DNA of 64,000 nt, from positions 496,001-560,000 of the forward strand of contig NZ_AP023174.1 in assembly GCF_013426895.1 (NCBI RefSeq), in the 5' to 3' direction. Positions 46,472-56,168 of the stretch are shown here, piece by piece. The position numbers and the translations under genes were made by a program. Numbering within the stretch: position 1 is the first letter of the stretch; each line of letters begins with the position of its first letter. The stretch comes from Paraburkholderia largidicola (GTDB lineage: Bacteria; Pseudomonadota; Gammaproteobacteria; Burkholderiales; Burkholderiaceae). The notes below the pieces were generated by a model. That model searched no databases and was not told the origin of the DNA. It saw nothing but the letters and a program-made list of their open reading frames with translations.

Positions 46472-46599
46472 GATGCGCCCTGCCCGGCCGGCACCGGGGC
46501 GCTCCGGCGCACAGCGTCTCCGAAAAATTTTTGTCGGTAGTCGGTGTTGTCCGATTGCACATGTGGACGTCCGCATGCGAATCGGGCTTGCCAAGACTA

Positions 46600-46615
46600 C
46601 TGTTTTTTTATACAG
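46600..46615 (+). promoter_or_regulatory. LexA (SOS) box upstream of recA
   Basis: CTGTTTTTTTATACAG fits the CTGT-N8-ACAG LexA consensus. It lies 93 bases upstream of the recA ATG and overlaps a likely -10 element (TATACA at 46609-46614), with TTGCCA at 46588 as a possible -35. Repressor bound here would block recA transcription until DNA damage. Confidence 0.85.
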
Positions 46616-46707
46616 TGTCTGCGTTTAGCGTGCTGGTTGGTCGAACCGGGTTCACAACGGCCTGCACACCTGCCTCAGACGCCGTTCATCATAGCAAAGG
46701 ACGATTC

Positions 46708-47784
<1,077 letters not shown>

Positions 47785-47791
47785 TCGTCGC

Positions 47792-48586
47792 GTGATACGC
47801 AAGGGCCGCTCCGCTTCCTCGACTCCGGGCGCAGGACGCAGCGCGGGCGGCCCGCGTGACGACGATGCATTCGAATCGTCGTCACGCGTGTCTTCAAGCT
47901 CGTCTGTTTCTACCGCAGCATCGTTTTCAAGCGACTCGTCATCCGACAGCTTCGATCCATTCGAATCGTTCGATGCGCATGATCGTGCCGCCGGCCTGGG
48001 TGCCGCTTCGCGTGACCGCCCGAATGCGAATGCCGGCAGCGAAGAAGTCGCCGAGGAAGTCACCTATACGCGCTCGCGTCGCCAGCCAGGCGAAGGCAAA
48101 CCCGCTGATACAGCGAGCCGCGCTTCACAACGTCCAACACGCTCTCTCAAAGGCCGCGCGCTCGGCTATCTTTCGCGCCGCGAATACAGTCGCGCTGAGT
48201 TGTCGCGCAAACTCTCGCCGTACGCGGAAGAGGGCGAATCAATCGACGCATTGCTGGATTCGCTCGAAAGCGAAGGCTGGTTGTCGAATTCCCGTTTCGC
48301 CGAAAGCCTGCTTAACCGGCGCGCGTCGCGCATGGGGGCGGGCCGCATCGTCAATGAGCTCAAGCGTCATTCGGTCGGACAGGAACTGGTCGAAGAAGTC
48401 AGCGCGCAGTTGCGCGAAACCGAACTGGCGCGGGCGCAGGCCGTCTGGCGCAAGAAGTTCGGCACGTTGCCTGAAACGCCTGGCGAACGTGCCAAGCAGG
48501 CGCGCTTTCTTGCAACGCGGGGTTTTTCTCAGGGAATCATCGGGAAGATTCTGAAGGGAATCGACGAAGACTGGCCGTCGGAATAA
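47792..48586 (+). CDS. recX: Regulatory protein RecX with long Ser-rich N-terminal extension
   Basis: RecX inhibits RecA filament growth. The RecX core occupies about residues 112-264 (SLKGRALGYLSRREYSRAEL, then GEGESIDALLDSL-like EEGESIDALLDSLESEGWLS, SRFAESLLNRRASRMGAGRI, and the C-terminal FLATRGFSQGIIGKIL). Before it lie some 110 residues that are disordered and rich in Ser, Asp and Gly, absent from typical 150-170-residue RecX proteins. The start is GTG at 47792, nine bases after GAGGAG that overlaps the recA stop. Coupled with recA and hence SOS-induced. Confidence 0.93.
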   Translation: MIRKGRSASSTPGAGRSAGGPRDDDAFESSSRVSSSSSVSTAASFSSDSSSDSFDPFESFDAHDRAAGLGAASRDRPNANAGSEEVAEEVTYTRSRRQPGEGKPADTASRASQRPTRSLKGRALGYLSRREYSRAELSRKLSPYAEEGESIDALLDSLESEGWLSNSRFAESLLNRRASRMGAGRIVNELKRHSVGQELVEEVSAQLRETELARAQAVWRKKFGTLPETPGERAKQARFLATRGFSQGIIGKILKGIDEDWPSE

Positions 48587-48756
48587 TGCGGCACGCAGTG
48601 CATACCGAAATGACGCACTGCACGAAACACCTCGCCGAAACGCCATCCCCAAGGCGGCTCAAACCCGCCCCCGTCAAGCCTCTGCGGGCTTCGGCCAGTC
48701 TCAAATACCCAGTATGCTAAAATTCAGGGGTTCTTCAATCCGGCCTTTGTTCTCGC

Positions 48757-49506
48757 ATGCCGCTTTCTCCACCAGTGTCCCGACAGTTGCGCCATCGCCG
48801 CGCAATCCGAGCGGAGGCATTTGAGCGTGAAGATGGCCTGTGGGATATCGAGGCATGCCTCACCGACGAAAAGCCACGTGACGTGACGCTTGCGTCGGGT
48901 GTCCGGCCGAACGGCTCGCCGATCCATGAACTCTGGCTCCGCATCACGATCGATCGCAAGCTCAATGTCGTCGACGCTGAAGCGTCGTCCGACTGGGTTC
49001 CGTATCCCGGTCTGTGTGAAGCCTCCAATCCCGCCTATCGTGCCCTCATCGGGCTCAATCTCTTCCATAACTTCCGTCGCGATGCTGCCCGTTTGCTGGC
49101 CGGCACGGCTGGCTGCACGCATCTCACCGAGTTGTGCGCAATTCTGCCCACTGCCGCCATCCAGGCGTTCGCAGGCGACGTGTGGAACACGGATAAAGGC
49201 AGGCCGGGAAGCGAGGGGCCCGCGAGTTCGCCCAATGGATCAGCAGACGCTTCGACCAACGGCACGCACGGCAGCATCGGACAAGACGCCAAAGATAACG
49301 CTTCGAGCGAGCAAGCAACCCAACACGCAAGCGAGCAACCAAACGACAAACCGCCATTCCAGCTGGGCCGCTGCCACGCGCTGCGGTTCGATGGCGAGGC
49401 GGTGCGACAGTTTTATCCGCGCTGGTACGGCCACGCGCCGCGTTCAGCGGATCGCGCGGATGCCGCACCCGACGGACAGGCCGTGAAGGCGGCGCGTCCG
49501 GAGTAA
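48757..49506 (+). CDS. DUF2889-domain protein
   Basis: The 249-residue protein has the DUF2889 core in residues 5-150 (RRAIRAEAFEREDGLWDIEA, then LRITIDRKLNVVDAEA and GCTHLTEL) and at the end (CHALRFDGEAVRQFYPRWY). A low-complexity segment at about 148-200, rich in Ser, Asn, Ala and Gln, is inserted between. Function of the domain is unknown. It precedes sucC by 55 bases and may be co-transcribed with it. Confidence 0.85.
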   Translation: MPLSPPVSRQLRHRRAIRAEAFEREDGLWDIEACLTDEKPRDVTLASGVRPNGSPIHELWLRITIDRKLNVVDAEASSDWVPYPGLCEASNPAYRALIGLNLFHNFRRDAARLLAGTAGCTHLTELCAILPTAAIQAFAGDVWNTDKGRPGSEGPASSPNGSADASTNGTHGSIGQDAKDNASSEQATQHASEQPNDKPPFQLGRCHALRFDGEAVRQFYPRWYGHAPRSADRADAAPDGQAVKAARPE

Positions 49507-49561
49507 GCGGTCCAGCCGGAAGCGAAGTTCAATCCAACTCTCAGACTGAAGGGAATCACGC

Positions 49562-50731
49562 ATGAAGATTCACGAGTACCAGGGTAAGGAAATCCTGCGG
49601 AAATTCGGAGTCGCGGTACCGCGCGGCAAGCCGGTCTTCTCGGTGGATGATGCGGTCAAGGCCGCGGAAGAGCTCGGCGGCCCGGTGTGGGTCGTCAAGG
49701 CTCAGATCCACGCGGGTGGCCGTGGCAAGGGTGGCGGCGTGAAGGTCGCGAAGTCGCTGGATCAGGTTCGCGAGTACTCGAACCAGATCCTCGGCATGCA
49801 ACTCGTCACGCACCAGACGGGCCCGGAAGGCCAGAAGGTGAATCGCCTGCTGATCGAAGAAGGCGCTGACATCAAGAAGGAACTGTATGTCGGTCTCGTC
49901 ATCGATCGCGTTTCGCAAAAGATCGTCGTGATGGCGTCGAGCGAAGGCGGCATGGACGTCGAAGAAGTTGCGGAAAAGACGCCTGAGCTGATCCACAAGA
50001 TCGCTGTCGACCCGTCGACCGGTCTGAAGGACGCTGAAGCGGACGATCTGGCAACGAAGATCGGCGTTCCCGCTGCTTCGCTGCCGCAAGCACGCGCGAT
50101 CCTGCAAGGCCTGTACAAGGCATTCTGGGAAACGGACGCATCGCTGGCCGAAATCAACCCGCTGATCCTGACGGGCGACGGCAAGGTGATCGCACTGGAC
50201 GCCAAGTTCAACTTCGATTCGAACGCACTGTTCCGTCATCCGGAAATCGTCGCTTACCGCGACCTGGACGAAGAAGATCCGGCTGAAGTCGAAGCGTCGA
50301 AGTTCGACCTCGCGTACATCTCGCTCGACGGCAACATCGGCTGCCTGGTGAACGGCGCTGGTCTGGCAATGGCGACGATGGACACGATCAAGCTGTTCGG
50401 CGGCGAGCCGGCCAACTTCCTCGACGTCGGCGGAGGAGCTACGACCGAGAAGGTCACGGAAGCATTCAAGCTGATGCTGAAGAACCCGAACCTGACGGCG
50501 ATTCTCGTCAACATCTTCGGCGGCATCATGCGTTGCGACGTGATCGCGGAAGGCGTGATCGCGGCTTCGAAGGCGGTCGATCTGCAAGTGCCGCTCGTCG
50601 TGCGCATGAAGGGCACGAACGAAGACCTCGGCAAGAAGATGCTGGCCGATTCCGGCCTGCCGATCATCTCGGCAGACAGCATGGAAGAAGCTGCGCAGAA
50701 GGTCGTCGCGGCTGCCGCAGGCAAGGCCTGA
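49562..50731 (+). CDS. sucC: Succinate-CoA ligase (ADP-forming), beta subunit
   Basis: The 389-residue ATP-grasp subunit of succinyl-CoA synthetase starts [36 protein letters not shown] is the nucleotide-binding loop, and [14 protein letters not shown] and [15 protein letters not shown] are typical of the CoA-ligase domain. It works with SucD in the TCA cycle. sucD follows after 115 bases. Confidence 0.98.
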   Translation: MKIHEYQGKEILRKFGVAVPRGKPVFSVDDAVKAAEELGGPVWVVKAQIHAGGRGKGGGVKVAKSLDQVREYSNQILGMQLVTHQTGPEGQKVNRLLIEEGADIKKELYVGLVIDRVSQKIVVMASSEGGMDVEEVAEKTPELIHKIAVDPSTGLKDAEADDLATKIGVPAASLPQARAILQGLYKAFWETDASLAEINPLILTGDGKVIALDAKFNFDSNALFRHPEIVAYRDLDEEDPAEVEASKFDLAYISLDGNIGCLVNGAGLAMATMDTIKLFGGEPANFLDVGGGATTEKVTEAFKLMLKNPNLTAILVNIFGGIMRCDVIAEGVIAASKAVDLQVPLVVRMKGTNEDLGKKMLADSGLPIISADSMEEAAQKVVAAAAGKA

Positions 50732-50846
50732 TCGCCCCGGCGCTTATCACCGGATTACGAATGGCGGCGTGCGAGCGGCGCGGGCAAAGCGTATTTGCTG
50801 CGCGCAACGCCATTGAGCACGCCACCAAACGAACAGAGGTCAATAC

Positions 50847-51728
50847 ATGTCGATTCTGATCAACAAAGACACCAAGGTCATCACGCAGGGCATCACCGGC
50901 AAGACCGGTCAGTTCCACACGCGCGCATGCCGTGAATATGCAAACGGCCGCGAAGCATTCGTCGCGGGCGTGAACCCGAAGAAGGCTGGCGAAGACTTCG
51001 AAGGCATTCCTATCTACGCTAGCGTGAAGGAAGCCAAGGAAGAAACGGGCGCGACCGTTTCGGTCATCTACGTGCCGCCCGCAGGCGCCGCTGCTGCCAT
51101 CTGGGAAGCCGTCGAAGCCGATCTCGATCTCGCGATCTGCATCACGGAAGGCATCCCCGTTCGCGACATGATCGAAGTCAAGGACCGTATGCGCCGCGAA
51201 GGTCGCAAGACGCTGCTCCTCGGACCGAACTGCCCGGGCACGATTACGCCGGACGAGCTGAAGATCGGCATCATGCCGGGTCACATCCACCGCAAGGGCC
51301 GTATCGGCGTCGTGTCGCGTTCGGGCACGCTGACGTATGAAGCAGTTGGCCAGCTGACCGCGATCGGCCTCGGCCAGTCGTCGGCAGTCGGTATCGGCGG
51401 CGACCCGATCAACGGTCTGAAGCACATCGACGTCATGAAGATGTTCAACGACGATCCGGATACGGACGCCGTCATCATGATCGGTGAGATCGGTGGCCCG
51501 GACGAAGCGAACGCGGCTTACTGGATCAAGGACAACATGAAGAAGCCGGTGGTTGGCTTCATCGCTGGCGTCACGGCGCCTCCGGGCAAGCGCATGGGCC
51601 ACGCCGGCGCGCTGATCTCGGGCGGTGCGGATACGGCCGACGCGAAGCTGGAAATCATGGACGCATGCGGTATCAAGGTCACGAAGAACCCGTCGGAAAT
51701 GGCGCGTCTTCTGAAGGCGATGCTGTAA
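50847..51728 (+). CDS. sucD: Succinate-CoA ligase (ADP-forming), alpha subunit
   Basis: The 293-residue alpha subunit has the Rossmann CoA-binding domain ([13 protein letters not shown]) and the phospho-histidine His252 in [34 protein letters not shown] is typical. It forms the alpha-beta enzyme with SucC. A terminator lies 25 bases after the stop. Confidence 0.98.
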   Translation: MSILINKDTKVITQGITGKTGQFHTRACREYANGREAFVAGVNPKKAGEDFEGIPIYASVKEAKEETGATVSVIYVPPAGAAAAIWEAVEADLDLAICITEGIPVRDMIEVKDRMRREGRKTLLLGPNCPGTITPDELKIGIMPGHIHRKGRIGVVSRSGTLTYEAVGQLTAIGLGQSSAVGIGGDPINGLKHIDVMKMFNDDPDTDAVIMIGEIGGPDEANAAYWIKDNMKKPVVGFIAGVTAPPGKRMGHAGALISGGADTADAKLEIMDACGIKVTKNPSEMARLLKAML

Positions 51729-51752
51729 GACGTGTTGCGATAAGCTCAAGAA

Positions 51753-51778
51753 ACGCCGGTCATTGCCGGCGTTTTTTG
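51753..51778 (+). terminator. Rho-independent terminator after sucD
   Basis: AACGCCGG and CCGGCGTT form a perfect 8-bp stem around TCATTG, followed by TTTTTT (51773-51778). Confidence 0.9.
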
Positions 51779-51814
51779 ATACTCTTACGAAGTCCTTTCG
51801 TAAGACGCGACGAT

Positions 51815-51850
51815 AAGCGAGGGAGCGAGCAATTGCTGCCTCGCTTTTTT
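51815..51850 (+). terminator. Second intrinsic-type hairpin upstream of the TerC gene
   Basis: AAGCGAGG pairs with CCTCGCTT, extended by AGC/GCT across one mismatch, with loop GAGCAATT and a following T run. A third hairpin (CTTACGAA/TTCGTAAG) lies at 51783-51803. This second terminator could be a back-up for sucCD or a leader attenuator of the next gene. I do not recognise a yybP-ykoY manganese riboswitch here. Confidence 0.7.
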
Positions 51851-51888
51851 GTTGCCGTTTGCTTTCGCTACCTTCTATCCTGCTTTCC

Positions 51889-52614
51889 ATGCTCGAATTC
51901 CTCACCACGCTCCATTGGGGCGCCGTCTTCCAGATCATCGTCATCGACATCCTGCTGGGTGGCGACAACGCCGTCGTGATCGCGCTCGCCTGCCGCAACC
52001 TGCCGCCCGCGCAGCGCACCAAGGGCGTGCTGTGGGGGACGTTGGGCGCGATTCTGCTGCGCGTGGCGTTGATCGCATTTGCCGTCGCGCTGCTCGATGT
52101 GCCGCTGCTCAAGTTCGCAGGCGGCCTGCTGCTGCTGTGGATCGGCGTGCGCCTGCTCGCGCCCGCGCCCGACGCGCACGCGAATGTCAAACCCGCCGAC
52201 AAGCTGATCACAGCCATCAAGACGATCATCGTGGCCGACGCCGTCATGAGCCTCGACAACGTGATCGCGATCGCGGGCGCTGCCGAGGCTGCCGAACCGC
52301 ATCACCGCATTGCCCTCGTCGTGTTCGGGCTGATCGTCAGCATTCCGCTGATCGTCTGGGGCAGCCAGCTCGTGCTAAAGCTGCTGGACCGTTACCCCGT
52401 GGTCATTACGCTGGGCGGCGCGCTGCTCGGCTGGATCGCGGGCGGCCTCATCATCAACGACCCGGCGGGCGACCGTTGGCCGGTGCTCGATACGCCGGTT
52501 GCCGAGTACGGCATGAGCATCGCGTGCGCGCTGTTCGTCGTGCTCCTCGGCTATGCGTTGAAGCGACGCAACGCCCACCGCATTGCCGGCCACACCCCGC
52601 CGGGCACGCATTGA
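51889..52614 (+). CDS. TerC-family integral membrane protein
   Basis: The 241-residue protein has seven or so helices and the TerC signature acidic helices: IIVIDILLGGDNAVVIALAC near the N terminus and VADAVMSLDNVIAIAGAAEA in the middle. These Asp-Asn pairs are implicated in metal transport, and relatives act in manganese export or tellurite resistance. ATG 51889 gives the usual N terminus MLEFLTTLHWG. It is monocistronic after two terminators. Confidence 0.92.
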   Translation: MLEFLTTLHWGAVFQIIVIDILLGGDNAVVIALACRNLPPAQRTKGVLWGTLGAILLRVALIAFAVALLDVPLLKFAGGLLLLWIGVRLLAPAPDAHANVKPADKLITAIKTIIVADAVMSLDNVIAIAGAAEAAEPHHRIALVVFGLIVSIPLIVWGSQLVLKLLDRYPVVITLGGALLGWIAGGLIINDPAGDRWPVLDTPVAEYGMSIACALFVVLLGYALKRRNAHRIAGHTPPGTH

Positions 52615-52752
52615 CCGCACTCACTCTACCGATCCATCCGACCGCGCACCATTAGCCATTCGGCCGACTGCCGGCGCGATTCGCGGCTCGCTACGATCGA
52701 AGCGCCTGTCCTGATTCCCGGGGCAGGCGCTTTCGTTTTGAGGAGTCTGCTG

Positions 52753-53370
52753 ATGACCGCTATCGTTGCCGTTGCTTCGTTGTCCACGCTTCATGCGCCC
52801 TGGCTGCGCGCCCGCTCGCCGCGCCCATGGCGTGCCCCGCTTGCTCGCATCAGGCGTTGGTGGGGCTTCACGCTGATCGAACTGATGATCGTGCTGGCCA
52901 TCGTCGGCGTGATCGCCGCGTATGCGATCCCTGCGTATCAGGACTATCTCGCGCGCAGCCGCGTCGGCGAGGGGTTGTCGCTGGCGTCAGCGGCGCAGTT
53001 GACGGTCGGCGAGAACGCCGGCAGCGGCAATGCATTCGGCAGCGGCTACGCGTCGCCACCCGCCACGCGCAACGTGCAGTCGATCCATATCGACGACGAC
53101 ACGGGCCAGATTACCGTCGCGTTCACGACGCGCGTATCGGACGAAGGCGCGAATACGATCGTGTTCGTGCCGTCCGCGCCCGACAGCGCCGACGCGCCCA
53201 CCGCCCGTGTGGCGCTGACGAAGGGCGCGGCGCAGAAGGGGACCATCACGTGGGAATGCTTCGCGGGCGGCAAGGCGGCCTCGTCGCTGCCGGCCCCGGG
53301 CGCCGGCCCGTTGCCCGCCGATGCGCCGACGCTGCCGTCGAATCTCGCCCCGCCCGAGTGCCGCAGCTGA
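52753..53370 (+). CDS. pilA: Type IV pilin (PilA-like major or minor pilin) with long leader
   Basis: The 205-residue prepilin has the PilD cleavage site Gly38/Phe39 followed by [20 protein letters not shown], with Glu at +5. The leader is 38 residues, with a hydrophobic start and nine Arg before the site, unusually long for a type IVa pilin. The globular domain carries a disulfide candidate Cys169-Cys203 closing a 35-residue D-region, and the chain ends in Cys-Arg-Ser. AGGAG lies seven bases before the ATG at 52753. A PglL-type glycosyltransferase gene follows. Confidence 0.9.
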   Translation: MTAIVAVASLSTLHAPWLRARSPRPWRAPLARIRRWWGFTLIELMIVLAIVGVIAAYAIPAYQDYLARSRVGEGLSLASAAQLTVGENAGSGNAFGSGYASPPATRNVQSIHIDDDTGQITVAFTTRVSDEGANTIVFVPSAPDSADAPTARVALTKGAAQKGTITWECFAGGKAASSLPAPGAGPLPADAPTLPSNLAPPECRS

Positions 53371-53560
53371 GCGGACGCGGAAGAGTCGCGACGCAAGTGG
53401 GCATGAGTCCGGCATGAGCCGGTATAAACCGAACCTGCATCAAATGCCGCGGCAAAAGTTTCCATGCCGCGGCCGGATTCCGGGTTATTTCCGCCGAGCC
53501 GACGCACAGCGTAAGGATTTTTTTGTATAGTGCGCCGGTTGCTGACGTCCCCGGTTACTC

Positions 53561-55351
53561 ATGCCCAACCCCTTCGCACGCTATCTTTCACTGTTCTTAT
53601 TGGCGTGTGCGTTGATCCTGCCGTATGCAGTCGTCAACCACACGTATCCGATTCCGACCTTTTACGCCGAGTTTACGGCGCTGTCGCTCTATCTGCTATT
53701 GGGCGCGGGCATCGCGTTTCTGGTGTCGACGGCACGGCCGCGCGTCCCATTCGCGTCGCCCGTCGTCGCGCTGGTGCCGCTGGGGTTCGGGCTCGTGCTG
53801 GTCGCGCAGTCGCTGGTGCTGCCCGTCGCGCAACCGTCGATGAACTGGCTCGGCGCGGGCTTCCTGCTCGCCGCGTTCATGGCCACGCACGCGGGCTTCG
53901 GTTTCAGCAGGGCGAATCTGACGGAAAACGCCTTCACGGTTGCGGCGTTCGCGCTGGTCGTGGGCGGCCTCTTTGCCGTGTTTTGCCAGACGATCCAGCT
54001 GTTCCACCTCGAGGTGAAGGTGACGCCGCTCGTGGTCGCCTACAGTGTGCTGACCGAGCGCCGGCCGTTCGGCAACATGGCGCAGGCCAATCACCTCGCG
54101 ACCTACATCGCGTTCGCGACGGCGGGCGCGATGTACCTCGTGCAGACGCGGCGTATCAACGTGTTCATCTGGCTGCTCGTATCGGCCATTTTTTCAGGTG
54201 GCCTGGCGTTGACCGTGTCGCGCGGACCCTGGCTGCAGATGGGCGTGATCGTGGTCGCGGGGTTCTGGATGGCGTTTGCCGAGCAGCGCCGCAATCCGTC
54301 GTTCCGCCGCAGTAATCGTGAGTGGCTGATTCCCGTCGTGCTCGCCGTGCTGTTCTTCGCGGTGAATGCGGCGGTCCGCTGGGCGAATGTGCATTACGAC
54401 CTGGGTCTGGCCCAGTCGGCCGCGGAGCGCATGAAGGACTCGAGCCAGATCGCGCCGCGTCTCGCGCTGTGGAAGTACGGCTGGACGATGTTCCGCACGC
54501 ATCCGTTGCTGGGCGTCGGTTGGGGCGAATTTCCGCGCTATCAGTTCGATCTCGCAAAAGCGCTGGGTGGCGTCGAGATTGCCAACAACTCGCACGACAT
54601 CTTTATCGATCTGCTCGCGAAGACGGGGCTGATCGGACTGGGTATCGTGCTGCTCGGTCTCGCCGCGTGGTTCGTGCGTGTGGTGCGCGCGCCGCATACG
54701 GCCGCGCGTGTGTTCGGTCTCGCGCTGATCGGCGTGCTGGTGATGCATGCGCTCGTCGAGTATCCGCAGCAGTACATGTTCTTCCTGCTGCCGGCGATGT
54801 TCGTGATCGGCCTGCTCGACACGAAGCCGTTGCGGCTGATTCCGGGCGGTATGTCGTTCGGCGCGTTCCTCGTGATCGTGTTCGGCGGACTGGCTGCGCT
54901 GTATCCGATCTATCGCGACTATGCGCGCTCCGAAGTGCTGTACTACGGCTCGCGTCCGTTCGATCAGTATCGTGAAGATCCGTCGTTCCTGTTCGGCGCG
55001 TGGGGCGAGTATGGGATGGCGACGCTCCTGCCGATGAACTCGCAGGATCTGCCGCACAAGCTCGCGATGCATCGCCAGGCGATGGCGCTGTTGCCGGGCG
55101 AAACGGTGCTGCGCCGTTATGCGGTGTTGCAGGCGTTGAGCGGCGACACCAACGGCGCGTTCGATACCGTCGACCGTCTGAAGATCTTCGCCGAGGAACT
55201 GCACGACTGGCCTTCGCAGCTCGCGTATCTGTACGATTTGTGCGATCAGCAGAAGACGCTGGGGGCGTTCAAGGCGGAACTGATGAAGAAGTACGGCACG
55301 CCGCCGAAGGACATCAACAACGATGACGAGGAAGGCGACGACGAGGATTGA
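53561..55351 (+). CDS. pglL: PglL/PilO-type protein O-oligosaccharyltransferase (Wzy_C domain)
   Basis: The 596-residue inner-membrane protein has about 12 helices. PFGNMAQANHLATY at 169-182 is the PglL_A motif of O-oligosaccharyltransferases, and HPLLGVGWGEFPRYQFD with NNSHDIFIDLLAKTGLIGLG is the Wzy_C region. A soluble C-terminal domain (about 440-596) ends in an acidic tail. Such enzymes transfer a lipid-linked glycan to Ser of pilins and other exported proteins. It starts 190 bases after the pilin stop in the same direction. A WaaL-type O-antigen ligase is less likely because of the PglL motif. Confidence 0.87.
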   Translation: MPNPFARYLSLFLLACALILPYAVVNHTYPIPTFYAEFTALSLYLLLGAGIAFLVSTARPRVPFASPVVALVPLGFGLVLVAQSLVLPVAQPSMNWLGAGFLLAAFMATHAGFGFSRANLTENAFTVAAFALVVGGLFAVFCQTIQLFHLEVKVTPLVVAYSVLTERRPFGNMAQANHLATYIAFATAGAMYLVQTRRINVFIWLLVSAIFSGGLALTVSRGPWLQMGVIVVAGFWMAFAEQRRNPSFRRSNREWLIPVVLAVLFFAVNAAVRWANVHYDLGLAQSAAERMKDSSQIAPRLALWKYGWTMFRTHPLLGVGWGEFPRYQFDLAKALGGVEIANNSHDIFIDLLAKTGLIGLGIVLLGLAAWFVRVVRAPHTAARVFGLALIGVLVMHALVEYPQQYMFFLLPAMFVIGLLDTKPLRLIPGGMSFGAFLVIVFGGLAALYPIYRDYARSEVLYYGSRPFDQYREDPSFLFGAWGEYGMATLLPMNSQDLPHKLAMHRQAMALLPGETVLRRYAVLQALSGDTNGAFDTVDRLKIFAEELHDWPSQLAYLYDLCDQQKTLGAFKAELMKKYGTPPKDINNDDEEGDDED

Positions 55352-55376
55352 TGCGTCGTCGGCCGTCAGATACGAG

Positions 55377-55399
55377 AGCGGCGCGTTGAACGCGCCGCT
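55377..55399. terminator. Hairpin between the convergent pglL and moaC genes
   Basis: AGCGGCGCG and CGCGCCGCT form a perfect 9-bp stem around TTGAA, 25 bases after the pglL stop. No clear T tract follows, so its role as a terminator is uncertain. Confidence 0.5.
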
Positions 55400-55457
55400 G
55401 CTTCTGCGAGAGTGGAAAAGACTCAGGAGGCACGCTACGCAAGCGCGCTGTGAAACC

Positions 55458-55934
55458 TCACTCCGCCACCCAATCCCCCGACTTCCCGCCGTGCTTCTCC
55501 ATCACCTTCACATCGGTGATGGTCATCCCGCGATCGACGGCTTTACACATGTCATAGACCGTCAGCAGCCCGACCTGCACGGCCGTCAGTGCTTCCATTT
55601 CGACCCCCGTTCTGCCGAGCGTCTCGACCTGCACCCGGCAATGCACGGCAGGACCCGACTCGTCGAGCTCGAAATCGACTGCGACGCGGGTGAGCGCCAG
55701 CGGATGACACAGGGGAATCAGATCGGCGGTGCGCTTCGCGCCCTGGATCGCGGCGATGCGCGCGATGCCGATCACGTCGCCTTTCTTCGCCTCGCCTTTG
55801 CGGATCAGATCGAACGTGGCGGGCAGCATACGGATCGTGCCGCGCGCAACGGCAATCCGTTTCGTCTCCGCTTTACTGCCGACGTCGACCATATGCGCCT
55901 GGCCGGCTGCGTCGAAATGAGTGAGTTCGGGCAT
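55458..55934 (-). CDS. moaC: Cyclic pyranopterin monophosphate synthase MoaC
   Basis: The 158-residue enzyme makes cyclic pyranopterin monophosphate for molybdenum cofactor. [40 protein letters not shown], and [20 protein letters not shown] carry the conserved Lys, His, Glu and Asp of the active site. Start at 55934 follows AAGGAG; the in-frame ATG at 55973 does not. Single gene, convergent with pglL. Confidence 0.97.
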   Translation of the reverse strand: MPELTHFDAAGQAHMVDVGSKAETKRIAVARGTIRMLPATFDLIRKGEAKKGDVIGIARIAAIQGAKRTADLIPLCHPLALTRVAVDFELDESGPAVHCRVQVETLGRTGVEMEALTAVQVGLLTVYDMCKAVDRGMTITDVKVMEKHGGKSGDWVAE

Positions 55935-56168
55935 GGTTGGCTCCTTCAGAGGGCGCCTATCATAGCAGCGCAAGCGCCGCGCGGCAGTCGGGAGCAGGGC
56001 GGCGAAGAATCACGATAACGCACAAAGCGTGCGGATGCCTGACTGTGCGCAACCCGTCATCCCTGCACCGACAAGGAAGCCGACGCGCTCACCGCAGCCG
56101 GTACAATCCGAACCAAGGCCATTCCTTCCGGCACCTTACGCCGCTTTCGATTTCGCCCATCGTCCGCA

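Noticed and set aside
51779..51888. yybP-ykoY manganese riboswitch upstream of the TerC gene
   Set aside because: The hairpins are present, but I do not see the conserved internal loop sequences of that riboswitch.
50664..52259. Open frame of 531 codons on - opposite sucD and terC
   Set aside because: It spans two terminators and two real genes on the other strand and shows no domain.
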